64,000 bases of DNA from JACVRN01 sp036389255 (GTDB lineage Bacteria; Acidobacteriota; Blastocatellia; Pyrinomonadales; Pyrinomonadaceae). Location of the stretch: contig DASVQI010000006.1 of NCBI GenBank assembly GCA_036389255.1, positions 124,001-188,000 on the forward strand, in the 5' to 3' direction. Of the stretch, positions 17,036 through 25,841 are shown piece by piece. Every line of letters starts with the position of its first letter. Position 1 is the first letter of the stretch. A program made the position numbers and the translations under genes. A model generated the notes under the pieces. The model had not been told where the DNA came from, ran no database searches, and saw nothing but the letters and a program-made list of their open reading frames with translations.

Positions 17036-18785
17036 AACGCTGAGCGCTCTCAAGGAACGCTTTCAGCTTGCGTGAGCGCGACGGGTGACGAAGCTTGCGA
17101 AGCGCCTTAGCTTCTATCTGTCGTATGCGCTCGCGCGTGACTGCGAAGTGCTGGCCGACCTCTTCTAGCGTGTGCTCCGAGCCGGAAGTCCCGAGCCCGA
17201 AGCGCATCTTGATGACCTTCTCTTCGCGCGGCGTCAGAGTCGCCAGAACCTCGTCCGTTATCTCGCGCAGGTTCGAAGCCACTACGGCGTCCGCAGGGTT
17301 CAGTATGGACTTGTCCTCTATGAAGTCGCCCAGATGCGAATCTTCCTCTTCGCCAATGGGCGTCTCAAGCGAGATGGGCTCCTGCGCAATCTTCAGCACC
17401 TTACGCACCTTAGAGACAGGGATGTCCATCTTGCGCGCTATCTCTTCGCTCGTCGGCTCGCGTCCAAGCTCCTGCACGAGGGCGCGGCTGGTGCGAATCA
17501 GCTTGTTAATAGTCTCAATCATGTGGACGGGGATTCGTATAGTGCGCGCCTGATCTGCAATGGCGCGCGTGATTGCCTGACGAATCCACCACGTAGCATA
17601 TGTTGAGAACTTGTAGCCGCGACGCCATTCGAACTTGTCCACGGCCTTCATCAAGCCGATGTTGCCCTCCTGAATCAAATCCAGGAACTGCAAGCCACGG
17701 TTCGTGTACTTCTTTGCGATTGAGACGACCAGACGCAGGTTGGCTTCTATCAGCTCGCGCTTGGCCTGACCCGTCTCCTGCTCGCCAATGACTATGGATT
17801 GCAGCGACCGCTTAATCTCTACGGGAGAGATGTTGTGGTCGGCCTCAATCTGTTGCAGGCGCTTCTTGGCCGAAGAGATGTGGCGCTTGTAGTCGCGCTC
17901 GTCCTCCGGCTTGATGCGCTTGCGGTTGAGCTTCTCCGTATAGTTGTCTATCTCGCGCTCGGACTGGCGAACCTCTCTCTGCACGGCGCGAATCGAGTTG
18001 ATAAGGCGCTGTCGTGCGCGCTCGGTCATGTTGAGGCGTCCGATTTCCTGAGCTATCTCAAGGCGTATGCGCGCGACCTTTCGCTGAAGCCGCAGCAGCT
18101 TCTTGGACTTCTTGCCGCGAGAAACCTTCTGCTCGGCCCTGAGCTTGTCCCACTCCTTCAAGCCCTGCTTGAAGAGCTTTCGAATGTTCTCTATGCCTTC
18201 AATCGTCCATCGAAGGTACTCGTCCGCCTTGTCCTCGTCGCCGGTCAGCTCCGCCTGCTCCGAGAAGTTCACCACGTCGCGTATGTGAAGCTTTCCGGCC
18301 TCAAGCTCATCACCGATTTTCAGCAGCTCCGAGACTGCAATGGGCGAGCGCGAGATGGCTTTCTGAGTCTTGAGCTGCCCGCGCTCAATACGCTTGGCTA
18401 TGGTCACCTCGCCCTCGCGCGTGAGAAGCGGGACGACGCCCATCTCGCGCAGGTACAGGCGCACGGGGTCGTTTGTCTTCTCAAGCGCTCCGGCAGAAAG
18501 GTCTAGCTCAATGTCTTCGTCAATCGAGTCGTCTTCGTCGTCCGTGGCCAGAGCCGCAGCCTGCTCAATCAACCGCTCGTCCGAATCCGCAACAGGTATG
18601 TTCGAGCCTTCCAGTTTTTGAAGGACATCCTCAATATCATCGGGCGAGACGACGTTATCCGGCAACTCGCGGTTCAGGTCGTCAAAGGTCAAATATTTCT
18701 TGTCGCCACCCAGCTCCAAAAGGCGCTGCATGACATCATCTCTGTCTTTCTCTTCGATGCTCAATTTTTCTTCCACCTTCCGCAC
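17034..18785 (-). CDS. rpoD: Primary RNA polymerase sigma factor RpoD
   Basis: A 583-residue housekeeping sigma-70. Region 1.1 (about residues 10-75, including YLTFDDLNRELPD) is followed by an acidic stretch and region 1.2 (DPVRLYLREMG). A long non-conserved region follows, then regions 2.1-2.4 with NLRLVVSIAKKY and the -10 reading segment FSTYATWWIRQAITRAIADQ, region 3, and region 4.2 with VTRERIRQIEAKALRKLR. It is last in a mutS2-dnaG-rpoD cluster, 84 bases after dnaG. The long frame starts at GTG 18785; an ATG at 18731 would also keep most of region 1.1. Confidence 0.97.
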   Translation of the reverse strand: MRKVEEKLSIEEKDRDDVMQRLLELGGDKKYLTFDDLNRELPDNVVSPDDIEDVLQKLEGSNIPVADSDERLIEQAAALATDDEDDSIDEDIELDLSAGALEKTNDPVRLYLREMGVVPLLTREGEVTIAKRIERGQLKTQKAISRSPIAVSELLKIGDELEAGKLHIRDVVNFSEQAELTGDEDKADEYLRWTIEGIENIRKLFKQGLKEWDKLRAEQKVSRGKKSKKLLRLQRKVARIRLEIAQEIGRLNMTERARQRLINSIRAVQREVRQSEREIDNYTEKLNRKRIKPEDERDYKRHISSAKKRLQQIEADHNISPVEIKRSLQSIVIGEQETGQAKRELIEANLRLVVSIAKKYTNRGLQFLDLIQEGNIGLMKAVDKFEWRRGYKFSTYATWWIRQAITRAIADQARTIRIPVHMIETINKLIRTSRALVQELGREPTSEEIARKMDIPVSKVRKVLKIAQEPISLETPIGEEEDSHLGDFIEDKSILNPADAVVASNLREITDEVLATLTPREEKVIKMRFGLGTSGSEHTLEEVGQHFAVTRERIRQIEAKALRKLRHPSRSRKLKAFLESAQR

Positions 18786-18869
18786 GCCGCGCTTTTAAAT
18801 GGAGAGACGCGCACGGCGCGCGTGTCATTCGAGTCCCCGCTCTACTCTTTCCCGGCCCACCCTGTACTT

Positions 18870-20729
18870 TTAATGCCCGGCACTTACGGCTTCAGCCCCC
18901 TGAAGCTCGCGCTGCTTTTTTGACCATTCCATGTACTCTAAAGTGAGTCGCGTCTGCCGCTCAGTGTCGCCTGCCGCTCCGGCCTCAGCCGCTTCCATGC
19001 GCAGTTCGTTGAGTCGGCGGTCAATAGTCATTCCGCGTAAGGTCAAAAAACAGCTTTCCGCCACAGCTAAAGTATCGTCAACCGCTTCGCCCTCGGCCCT
19101 TTCCGGCTCGCCCATCAAAAGAAGCGGTACAAGGTCAGATGCAATAGGGTCGTCTTCCGTTTTCGCGCTAAGCGTAGCGAAATCAACTTCCCCGCCCGTT
19201 CTTTCAATCTCTACTAGGGCGCGAAAGATTGCGGACGTGGGCAAATCCTCGTAATCCGCAGTCTCCATACGGGGCAAAATCCTTTGCCTGAGTTCCCCGT
19301 CGTGGACGAGCAGTTCCAGCAGCTTTTGTTCAGCGACCGTTGGCTGAACGGCGGTATTACGAATAAATTTTTTAGTAACGTTAGCTATTTCTTCGCGAGA
19401 ACCCGTCTTTACCGTTTGCCATAACTCTTGACGCCACCTAGAGGTGTTAACTCCTTCTTTATCTATCTGTAGCGCATCCATAGCTATGTCAAAATATTCT
19501 CGCCTGTAAATCCCCCTCTGAACAGCACGAATGTACGGGAGGATTTCCTCAACCGCCTTAGCTTTTTCTTCAGGACGGAGAAGGTTACGATCCCGTACAG
19601 CTTGGTCAATCACAAATTGTATCCAGGGAGGAGCCGCGCCGCGTCGCCTATTGTATTCCTCAACCCCATGGGATTTGATGAATTCGTCTGGATCAGCGTT
19701 GTCTGGAAGAACCAATACTTTTATGTCAAAGTCTTCTGCTATAAGAGTTTGCAGCAAAGACTCGATAGCCCGTTTCGCCGCTTTCCGCCCTGCCTTATCG
19801 CCATCATAATTGACTACGACTTTACGCGCAAACCGCCCAAGAAGTTTCGCCTGTTCCGGGGTTAAAGCTGTTCCTAGGCTCGCAACTGCATTTCTAACCC
19901 CGCTCTGGAAGGGAATTATCAAATCCAGATAGCCTTCGACCAGAATGGCGAACTTTTTGCGGCGAATCTCGTCGCGCGTCAGGTTGAGCCCGTACAGGTG
20001 GCGTCCCTTCGTGTAGGCGGCGGTTTCGGGCGAATTCAGGTACTTTGGCTCGCCCTGCCCCATGATTCTGCCGCCGAAGGCTACGGCACGCCCCTGCGCG
20101 TCCATCACGGGGAAAATCACGCGCCCGCGAAAGCGGTCATAAAAGCCGCCGGAATCCTTCCTGACCACCAGGCCGCTTCGCTCAAGCTGAGAATCCTTCG
20201 CGCCGCGCTTCTTCAGGTACGAGAGCAGTCCGTCCCAACTGTCAGGCGCGTAGCCAAGACGGAAAGTCTTGCGCGTCTCTTCCGTAATCTCGCGCCCCTC
20301 CAAGTACTCGCGCGCGCGCCTAGCCTCCACGTTCCCTTCCTCAAGCTGCGCCTCCCACCACTCAAGCGCCCAGCCGTTCATCTCTATGATTTCGTCCGAC
20401 TCCTGACGCCGCGCCTCGAACCTCTTATCGTCCACCATCTGAGGCAGGGGAACGTTCGCCTTCTCCGCCACTATGCGCACGGCTTCGGGGAAGGAGACGC
20501 GCTCCATCTCCATCACGAAGTTGAAGACGGAGCCGCCCTTAGCGCATCCGAAGCAGTAGAAAATCTCCTTCGCCGGATTGACGGAGAACGAAGGCGTCTT
20601 CTCCTGATGAAAAGGGCAGCAAGCCATCCAGTTCGCGCCCTTCTTCTTCAGAGAGACGTAATCCTGAATGACGCGCACTATGTCTGCCTGTCGCCTGAGG
20701 TCGTCAATGAATGTTTGAGGAAAGCGCAT
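18870..20729 (-). CDS. dnaG: DNA primase DnaG
   Basis: About 619 residues. The N-terminal CHC2 zinc-binding domain has the CPFH...CFGC ligands (about residues 40-65). The catalytic core with TOPRIM follows (LVEGYLDLI Glu, then NYDGDKAGRKAA and DNADPDEF acidic motifs). A C-terminal helical domain would contact the DnaB helicase. It makes RNA primers for replication. An upstream TTG (20759) extends the frame by ten codons, but ATG 20729 (MRFPQTFIDDLR) matches the family start. The downstream neighbour is rpoD, giving the well-known dnaG-rpoD pair. The stretch around 19330-19800 is visibly less GC-rich than the ends of the gene. Confidence 0.96.
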   Translation of the reverse strand: MRFPQTFIDDLRRQADIVRVIQDYVSLKKKGANWMACCPFHQEKTPSFSVNPAKEIFYCFGCAKGGSVFNFVMEMERVSFPEAVRIVAEKANVPLPQMVDDKRFEARRQESDEIIEMNGWALEWWEAQLEEGNVEARRAREYLEGREITEETRKTFRLGYAPDSWDGLLSYLKKRGAKDSQLERSGLVVRKDSGGFYDRFRGRVIFPVMDAQGRAVAFGGRIMGQGEPKYLNSPETAAYTKGRHLYGLNLTRDEIRRKKFAILVEGYLDLIIPFQSGVRNAVASLGTALTPEQAKLLGRFARKVVVNYDGDKAGRKAAKRAIESLLQTLIAEDFDIKVLVLPDNADPDEFIKSHGVEEYNRRRGAAPPWIQFVIDQAVRDRNLLRPEEKAKAVEEILPYIRAVQRGIYRREYFDIAMDALQIDKEGVNTSRWRQELWQTVKTGSREEIANVTKKFIRNTAVQPTVAEQKLLELLVHDGELRQRILPRMETADYEDLPTSAIFRALVEIERTGGEVDFATLSAKTEDDPIASDLVPLLLMGEPERAEGEAVDDTLAVAESCFLTLRGMTIDRRLNELRMEAAEAGAAGDTERQTRLTLEYMEWSKKQRELQGAEAVSAGH

Positions 20730-20788
20730 CTCGTTCGTGTCAATAGATAAGAGTTTCAATCGAGCGAATTTTTCATCGCCCCGTGGCT

Positions 20789-23251
20789 TTACTGCTTCAG
20801 CTCAACTACGGTCGCGCCCGCGCCGCCCTGATCAGGCGGAGCCTGACTGAAGCGCTCGACGTGCGGGTGGTTTCGCAGAAAGTCCGCGATTGCCCGGCGC
20901 AGAGCGCCCGTCCCATGCCCGTGTATGATGCGAACCCGGCTCATGCTGTGCATGTAGGCTTCGTCCAGAAATTTGTCCGTCTCGTCCACAGCCTCGTCCG
21001 TAGTGCGGCCAATCAGATTAATCTCCGTGTCGGGGTCACCGTCGGGAGCGCGCAAATTCAGCTCCGTTCCCTTAGAGACTTTGAGACGCGAGCCCCGCGT
21101 CTGAGCTTGAGGCGCTGGCGCGGATTCAACCAATTCAAGATTCTCAAGCTTCTCGCGGAAGCGAAGCGATTTGACTCTCACCTCCGCCTCGTCGCCCGTC
21201 AATTTGTCCACGACTCCGATTGAGCCGAAGGACTTCAAGCGCACCTCGTCGCCCTTTCTGATTGGGCGTGACGGCGCTTTGGAAATCTTCGAGCCCACAT
21301 CCTCACGCGGTTGCGCCTCAACTACCTGACCGTCGCGCACTACTCGGACGCCTCTCTGCGGCTGCGTGGCGCTCGTAGCGGCCGCGGCGGCACGCGCTGC
21401 CTCGCGCCTGAGCTCTGCGGCTCGTCGCTGCGCGTCTCTTTCCACTCGCGTTCGCTCCACGCGCTCTTCTATCTTTGAGGCAAGCTCACGCGAGCGCTTT
21501 TCAAACTCCTCCACCGCTTCTATAAGCTCTCGCTCGAAGGTCTGCTGCCTCTCTCTCTCACGACGCGCGGCTTCAACATCCAGCGAGGCGTACTTTTCGG
21601 CCACGGCCTCTCGCTCTTCTTCAAGCGCTCGTCTGAGAGCCTCAGCCTCTTCCGATTCGCGCTTGATGCGAGCGAGGTACTCAGCCGCTTCGAGCGCGGA
21701 TGCCGAGACGCCGCGCCTCGCCTCTCCTATTATCTCTTCCGAAAAACCGAAGCGGCGCGCAATCTCAATCCCGCTAGATGAACCGGCCACGCCTACCAGC
21801 AGTCTATAGGTCGGCTGCAAAGTCTTTTCGTCAAACTCCACGCTGGCGTTCTGCACGGCCTCTTCGTTGGCGGCGTACATCTTCAGGCCGCTATAGTGCG
21901 TGGTCGCAAGGACGTGCGCGCCGCAAGCGCGGCGGAAATGGTCTACCACGGCAACGCCTAGCGCGGAGCCTTCCTCCGGGTCTGTGCCGGTGCCGACTTC
22001 ATCTAGCAGCACCAGCGCGGGGCGCTCACAAATCTCCATCATGCGCGCTATGTTGGCCACGTGCGAGGTGAAGGTGGAAAGATTGGCCGCGAGCGATTGA
22101 TGGTCGCCTATGTCCGCCAGCACGGAGGCGTAAAAGGGAACGCTCGCGCGACGCGCCGGCAGGGGAAGACCTGAGAGGGCTATCAACGCGGAGAGCCCGG
22201 CAGTCTTGAGCACGACCGTCTTGCCGCCCGCGTTCGCGCCCGAGATGACCATCACAGGGCGCTCGGAATCGAGCGAGAATGAGACGGGCACAACTTCGCG
22301 CCCCTGCGCCCGCAGGTTCTCTTCGAGCAGTGGATGGCGCGCTTCTACAAGCTCAAGCAGGTTGCTCTCATTTATCTCCGGCACAATGCAATCGAAGCGG
22401 CGTTGGAAGGCGGCCTTCGCGTTGAGGAAATCAAGCTCGGCCACGGCGAAGGCGGCCTGCTCTATGGCGGGGAGCGCGCTCCGAAGCTCTTCCGAGAGCG
22501 TGAAGAGTATGCGTGCTATCTCTCGCTCTTCCGTCTCGCGCAAGCCCTGCAACTCGTTGTTGGACTCAATCGTCTCAAGCGGCTCTATGAAAGCGGTCGC
22601 GCCCGATGACGAGAATCCGTGCGCCACGCCTCGCACGCGCCCGCGATGGTCAGACTTGACGGGAATCACGAAGCGGTCGTTTCTCAGTGTCACAAGCTCG
22701 TCCTGAATAGCGCTTTCAGAGCGACGCATCAATGACTCAAGCTGGTGTGTAATCTGCGAGCGCAGGCGATTGATGTCGGCGCGTATGCGCCCAAGCTCGG
22801 GGCTGGCGCGGTCGTCCAGCTCGCCGCTCGGCAGTATCTTGTTGGAGATGCGCGCGGCCAGACTGTTCAGCTCGCGGGGCAACGCTTCCACCATCTGCCA
22901 GAGCAAGGGAGCGTTCTCGCGCTCGGCCATGATGGCGGCGCGGGCATTCTGCGCCTGCTCGCAGAGACGGCCAAGCTCAAGAATAGTCAGAGGCTCAAGC
23001 GTCGCGCCCTCTATTCTCAAAAGCGACAGCGCCTCGCGCGGGTCTGCAAGCTCCGCGAAATACCATGAAGCTCCGCGCCGCCTAAGCTCTATGCATTCGG
23101 AGAGAGTGCGGAGCGCCCGGCGCAACTCTTCCAAATCATCAAAGGGAACGAGCGCGTCCACGCGCGCACGCCCCATCTCGGTCTGCGCCCCGCGCCTTAA
23201 AGACGCGCGCAAGCCGTCGTATTCCAGCGTCGTAAAAGCCTGTTCGTTCAT
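20789..23251 (-). CDS. mutS2: MutS2 endonuclease/recombination suppressor
   Basis: 820 residues. It has the MutS-like helical core and clamp, an ABC-type ATPase with Walker A GANAGGKTVVLKT and Walker B/signature LLDEVGTGTDPEEGSALG, and a long Arg/Glu/Ala coiled coil (about residues 510-640). A KOW-like segment follows, and then a C-terminal Smr nuclease domain with the LIGRTTDEA and IIHGHGTGALR motifs. It lacks the mismatch-recognition domain of MutS, as expected for MutS2. In other bacteria the protein limits recombination or rescues collided ribosomes. ATG 23251 is preceded by AAGGGG. The stop is 30-60 bases before dnaG. Confidence 0.95.
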   Translation of the reverse strand: MNEQAFTTLEYDGLRASLRRGAQTEMGRARVDALVPFDDLEELRRALRTLSECIELRRRGASWYFAELADPREALSLLRIEGATLEPLTILELGRLCEQAQNARAAIMAERENAPLLWQMVEALPRELNSLAARISNKILPSGELDDRASPELGRIRADINRLRSQITHQLESLMRRSESAIQDELVTLRNDRFVIPVKSDHRGRVRGVAHGFSSSGATAFIEPLETIESNNELQGLRETEEREIARILFTLSEELRSALPAIEQAAFAVAELDFLNAKAAFQRRFDCIVPEINESNLLELVEARHPLLEENLRAQGREVVPVSFSLDSERPVMVISGANAGGKTVVLKTAGLSALIALSGLPLPARRASVPFYASVLADIGDHQSLAANLSTFTSHVANIARMMEICERPALVLLDEVGTGTDPEEGSALGVAVVDHFRRACGAHVLATTHYSGLKMYAANEEAVQNASVEFDEKTLQPTYRLLVGVAGSSSGIEIARRFGFSEEIIGEARRGVSASALEAAEYLARIKRESEEAEALRRALEEEREAVAEKYASLDVEAARRERERQQTFERELIEAVEEFEKRSRELASKIEERVERTRVERDAQRRAAELRREAARAAAAATSATQPQRGVRVVRDGQVVEAQPREDVGSKISKAPSRPIRKGDEVRLKSFGSIGVVDKLTGDEAEVRVKSLRFREKLENLELVESAPAPQAQTRGSRLKVSKGTELNLRAPDGDPDTEINLIGRTTDEAVDETDKFLDEAYMHSMSRVRIIHGHGTGALRRAIADFLRNHPHVERFSQAPPDQGGAGATVVELKQ

Positions 23252-23385
23252 CCCCTTGCCTTACACAAAAACGTTTGATTACCGTCTATCTTAGCATCCG
23301 AAACCGGGGCGCGAAAGTAAACCAATAGAAAGCAGCTATAAAAGCCCGGTGAAGAAGAGACGAAAAGGCTTCTTACTTCTGTTCT

Positions 23386-24438
23386 CTAGTAGCTGCAAAG
23401 CAGAGGAAGGGCGGCGGAGATGGCTGCGGGCGTCAGCTCCTCGTCCGCTAGCCCGGCCTCGGAGACGGAGCGCGGCATGCCCCAGATGAGCGCGGACTCG
23501 CGCGATTCCACTATGACGTAGCCGCCGCGCTCTTTGACCGCGCGAGCGCCGCGAAGCCCGTCGTCGCCCATGCCCGTCAGCACAACCGCCAGAGCTTTTT
23601 CGCCGCAGGATTCCGCGAGGCTGACGAGCAGCCTGTCGGCAGACGGCGTGTAGAAATCGTTCGCGGATGCGGGAGCGATGTTGAAGAAAAGCTCGTCCCC
23701 GGCGCGGCCCGCTAGCGTAGTGTGATGGCCGCCCGGAGCTACATAGATTTGCGAGGTGCCGATGCGCTCCCCGTCGCGCGCCTCTCGCGCGGTGAAGGGA
23801 GTCGTGCGCGAGAGCCTTTCGGCAAAGGAGCGCGTGAAGCCTTGCGGCATGTGAAGCGCAACCGCGACGGGCACAGAAAAGTCTCTTCTTAATCTGGAAA
23901 GGAGAAGGGCGAGCGCGGCGGGGCTTCCGGCCGAGCCGACTATGCCCACCATGCAGGCGCGTGGGCGGCTGGCGCTGGCCTGCGACAATCCGGCTACAGC
24001 GACGTGCGATTCCTTCTCTTCGGAAACCGACATGGCGGCTTGCGCGTGAGCCTCAGCCGCAGCCTCCACGCGCTGCCGCAAGTGCTCAGCGAACTCTTCA
24101 GAGCGAATCGCGTTACGCAGCTCGGGCTTCGTGATGAAATCAACCGCGCCCGCCTCAAGCGCGCGAAAGACGCTTTCGCGCTCGGCAAGACCGCTACAGA
24201 CAACGACCGGAAGCAGCGCGTTCTTCATGACCCAGCGCAGCACGCTGAAGCCATCCAGCTCAGGCATCTCCAAATCCAGCACGAGCACGTCAGGCCGCCG
24301 CTCCTTAATCAGCCCTATGGCCTCGCGCCCGTTCGACGCCAGCCCCACAATCTGCAACCTGTCCGACGCTGCGAAAATCTGCGACAGCCGCAGGCGATAA
24401 AGCGGCGAGTCGTCGGCTATGAGTAAGCGATAAGTCAT
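23386..24438 (-). CDS. cheB: Chemotaxis methylesterase CheB
   Basis: 350 residues. An N-terminal receiver domain (acidic pocket D9-D10, phospho-acceptor D55 in LVLDLEMPELDG, K104 in FITKPEL) is joined by a linker to the methylesterase/deamidase domain. Its catalytic triad is S169 (GSAGSP), H196 (LHMPQG) and D292 (TGMGDDG). It removes methyl groups from receptor glutamates when phosphorylated by CheA. The active-site loop GSAGSP departs from the common GASTGG but keeps the serine. The ATG shares its first two bases with the end of the heptamer repeat arm upstream, so no normal Shine-Dalgarno sequence is present. Confidence 0.95.
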   Translation of the reverse strand: MTYRLLIADDSPLYRLRLSQIFAASDRLQIVGLASNGREAIGLIKERRPDVLVLDLEMPELDGFSVLRWVMKNALLPVVVCSGLAERESVFRALEAGAVDFITKPELRNAIRSEEFAEHLRQRVEAAAEAHAQAAMSVSEEKESHVAVAGLSQASASRPRACMVGIVGSAGSPAALALLLSRLRRDFSVPVAVALHMPQGFTRSFAERLSRTTPFTAREARDGERIGTSQIYVAPGGHHTTLAGRAGDELFFNIAPASANDFYTPSADRLLVSLAESCGEKALAVVLTGMGDDGLRGARAVKERGGYVIVESRESALIWGMPRSVSEAGLADEELTPAAISAALPLLCSY

Positions 24439-24883
24439 AGGTGTCGGGTGTCAGGTGCCGGGTGACGGGGAAACCCTTGCGGCCAGAGAGTTCCGCAGGG
24501 CATAGAGTTGTTTGCCTATAGATGTGACCTGTTTAAGCGCTTCACTGAGCTGCTCGGATGAGAGATATTTCAAGCGCGCACCGATTTCTAATTGAGTCTC
24601 CAGTTCCGCCAGAGATGCTTGAGCCATTGATAGATGATGCAAGTATTCCTTGATATGTTCTCTTGCGTGACCCTCAGCAATATTCGATGGTATAGAGACT
24701 GCTGCTCTTTGTATCTGGCTTGTCAAGCCATAAGTCTCATGCCGTGGAAAAGATTGCGTTAGATAGTACACCTGTTCCACTAAATCCATCGAAGCCTGCC
24801 AAACTCTTAAATCACGAAAGCTATTAATAGGCATTCCGCCTTCTTTCTTTACCGGCACCCGGCACCTGACACCCGACACCTAT
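24437..24883. mobile_element. Heptamer hairpin carrying a four-helix-bundle gene (filled element)
   Basis: Bases 24437-24468 and 24852-24883 are inverted repeats, 31 of 32 matching, made of the words GTGTCGG-GTGTCAG-GTGCCGG-GTGMCGG after ATAG. The same word family forms gene-free hairpins at 8855-8938 and 16942-17035, where the loop is only about 20-30 bases. Here the loop is about 380 bases and encodes one protein. The inner edges keep the loop signature of the empty copies: GGTAAAGAAAG before the ATG and GGGGAAA at the other edge. The unit fits exactly between the cheR stop (its TAG is in the arm) and the cheB ATG (its AT is in the arm). Mobility is inferred, not shown. Confidence 0.7.
24451..24834 (-). 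CDS. Four-helix-bundle protein of the 23S rRNA intervening-sequence family
   Basis: About 127 residues, all helical. NSFRDLRVWQASMDLVEQVY begins helix 1, IQRAAVSIPSNIAEGHAR is the family hallmark, and YLHHLSMAQASLAELETQL is helix 3. This is the small family (PF05635/TIGR02436) first known from reading frames in 23S rRNA intervening sequences and related in fold to the Avd protein of diversity-generating retroelements; molecular function is unknown. ATG 24834 is preceded by GAAGG at good distance. A longer frame to 24879 only translates the repeat arm (SGVRCRVP). The stop codon lies in the opposite arm, which also encodes the tail VSPSPGT. Confidence 0.88.
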   Translation of the reverse strand: MPINSFRDLRVWQASMDLVEQVYYLTQSFPRHETYGLTSQIQRAAVSIPSNIAEGHAREHIKEYLHHLSMAQASLAELETQLEIGARLKYLSSEQLSEALKQVTSIGKQLYALRNSLAARVSPSPGT

Positions 24884-25758
24884 TTCTGATACACAAGGTC
24901 GTTCTGCATGTGCGCAAGGCGGAAGGGAACGTTGAGCGTCACTAATGACTCGGACGCGCCAAGGATTAGATAACCGCCGTGACGTAGCTGTTGATGAAAG
25001 CCGGTGACCGTGCGCCGCCTAGCGGCTGCGTCGAAGTAGAGCATGACGTTGCGACAGAAGATGACATCCAGCTCCGAGTAGATGTTGTAGCGGCGGCTGT
25101 CCGCAAGGTTAAAGCAGCCGAAGTTGACCATCACGCGCAGTCGCTCGTCTATCAGCCACGAGCCGTCCGGCTGCTCCGTGAAGTAGCGCGCTCTGCGCTC
25201 TTCATCCATTGTGCGAAAGGAGTTCTGCCGGTAACGCCCGGCACGCGCTAGTGTTATCACTCTCTGCGAAAGGTCGGAGGCGGAAAGCTCTATCTTCCAA
25301 TCATCAAAGAGGCCGGATTCCAGAATGAGTATGGCGAGCGTGTATGCCTCTTCGCCCGTGGAACAGCCCGCGCTCCAGACGCGCAGGGTCTTCTGTTCGC
25401 GGTTGCGCTCGAATATCTCCTGCAACATCTCCTGGCTGAAGGCCGCGAGCGCACGCCCCTCACGGAAGAAGTAGGTTTCATGTACGGCTACCGCGTCCAG
25501 AGCGCGCTGCAACTCCTCCCGCCGGTCGCGGTCGAATTGAAGATAGAGGTAGTACTGCTCGAAGCTTCCGAGGTGCAGCGCCTGCACGCGCGGGCGCAGC
25601 CGTCGCTCAAGCGTGCTTTGCGACCTTGAATCGAAATGCAGTCCCGAAGATTGATAAATCAGGTCGCGCAAACGCAGGAAGGTGGATTCATCCATACGAG
25701 GGCGCGCTCCGTCCCGCGACAGAATCAACGGCTCCTCGTTGGATGAATCGAACTTCAT
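24880..25758 (-). CDS. cheR: Chemotaxis receptor methyltransferase CheR
   Basis: 292 residues. The N-terminal helical CheR domain (FLRLRDLIYQSSGLHFD) is followed by a Rossmann methyltransferase domain with the SAM motif VWSAGCSTGEEAYTLA, the DLSQRVITLARAGRY segment and DVIFCRNVMLYFD. It methylates receptor glutamates with S-adenosylmethionine, opposing CheB. The frame starts at ATG 25758, with ATG 25698 (MDESTFLRLRDLIY) as a shorter option. No receptor (MCP) gene is in the window. It is bounded by word-iterated hairpins on both sides; its stop codon TAG is inside the GTGTCGG arm. Confidence 0.95.
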   Translation of the reverse strand: MKFDSSNEEPLILSRDGARPRMDESTFLRLRDLIYQSSGLHFDSRSQSTLERRLRPRVQALHLGSFEQYYLYLQFDRDRREELQRALDAVAVHETYFFREGRALAAFSQEMLQEIFERNREQKTLRVWSAGCSTGEEAYTLAILILESGLFDDWKIELSASDLSQRVITLARAGRYRQNSFRTMDEERRARYFTEQPDGSWLIDERLRVMVNFGCFNLADSRRYNIYSELDVIFCRNVMLYFDAAARRRTVTGFHQQLRHGGYLILGASESLVTLNVPFRLAHMQNDLVYQK

Positions 25759-25769
25759 ATTAAAAGCGA

Positions 25770-25841
25770 GATTTTCAGTTTTCAGAAAAGAGCAACCGGC
25801 TCTTCTGCCGAAAGCTGATTACCGGTTACTGAAAACTGTTC
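25770..25841. repeat. Heptamer hairpin, TTTTCAG family, copy 2
   Basis: CAGTTTTCAG (25776-25785) pairs with CTGAAAACTG (25829-25838). Inner sequence AAGAGCAACCGGCTCTT forms its own short stem and, on the minus strand, shares AAGAGC-GGTTG with the loop of the copy at 10891. It fills the gap between the HEAT-repeat gene and cheR and encodes the last residues and stop (SFQ*) of the HEAT protein. Confidence 0.82.

Noticed and set aside
23252..23385. Another heptamer hairpin between cheB and mutS2
   Set aside because: Some complementarity exists (AAGCC/GGCTT) but no tandem word; not above chance by eye.
24451..24834. Diversity-generating retroelement, because the four-helix protein resembles Avd
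   Set aside because: No reverse transcriptase, template repeat or variable-region target gene is present in the window.
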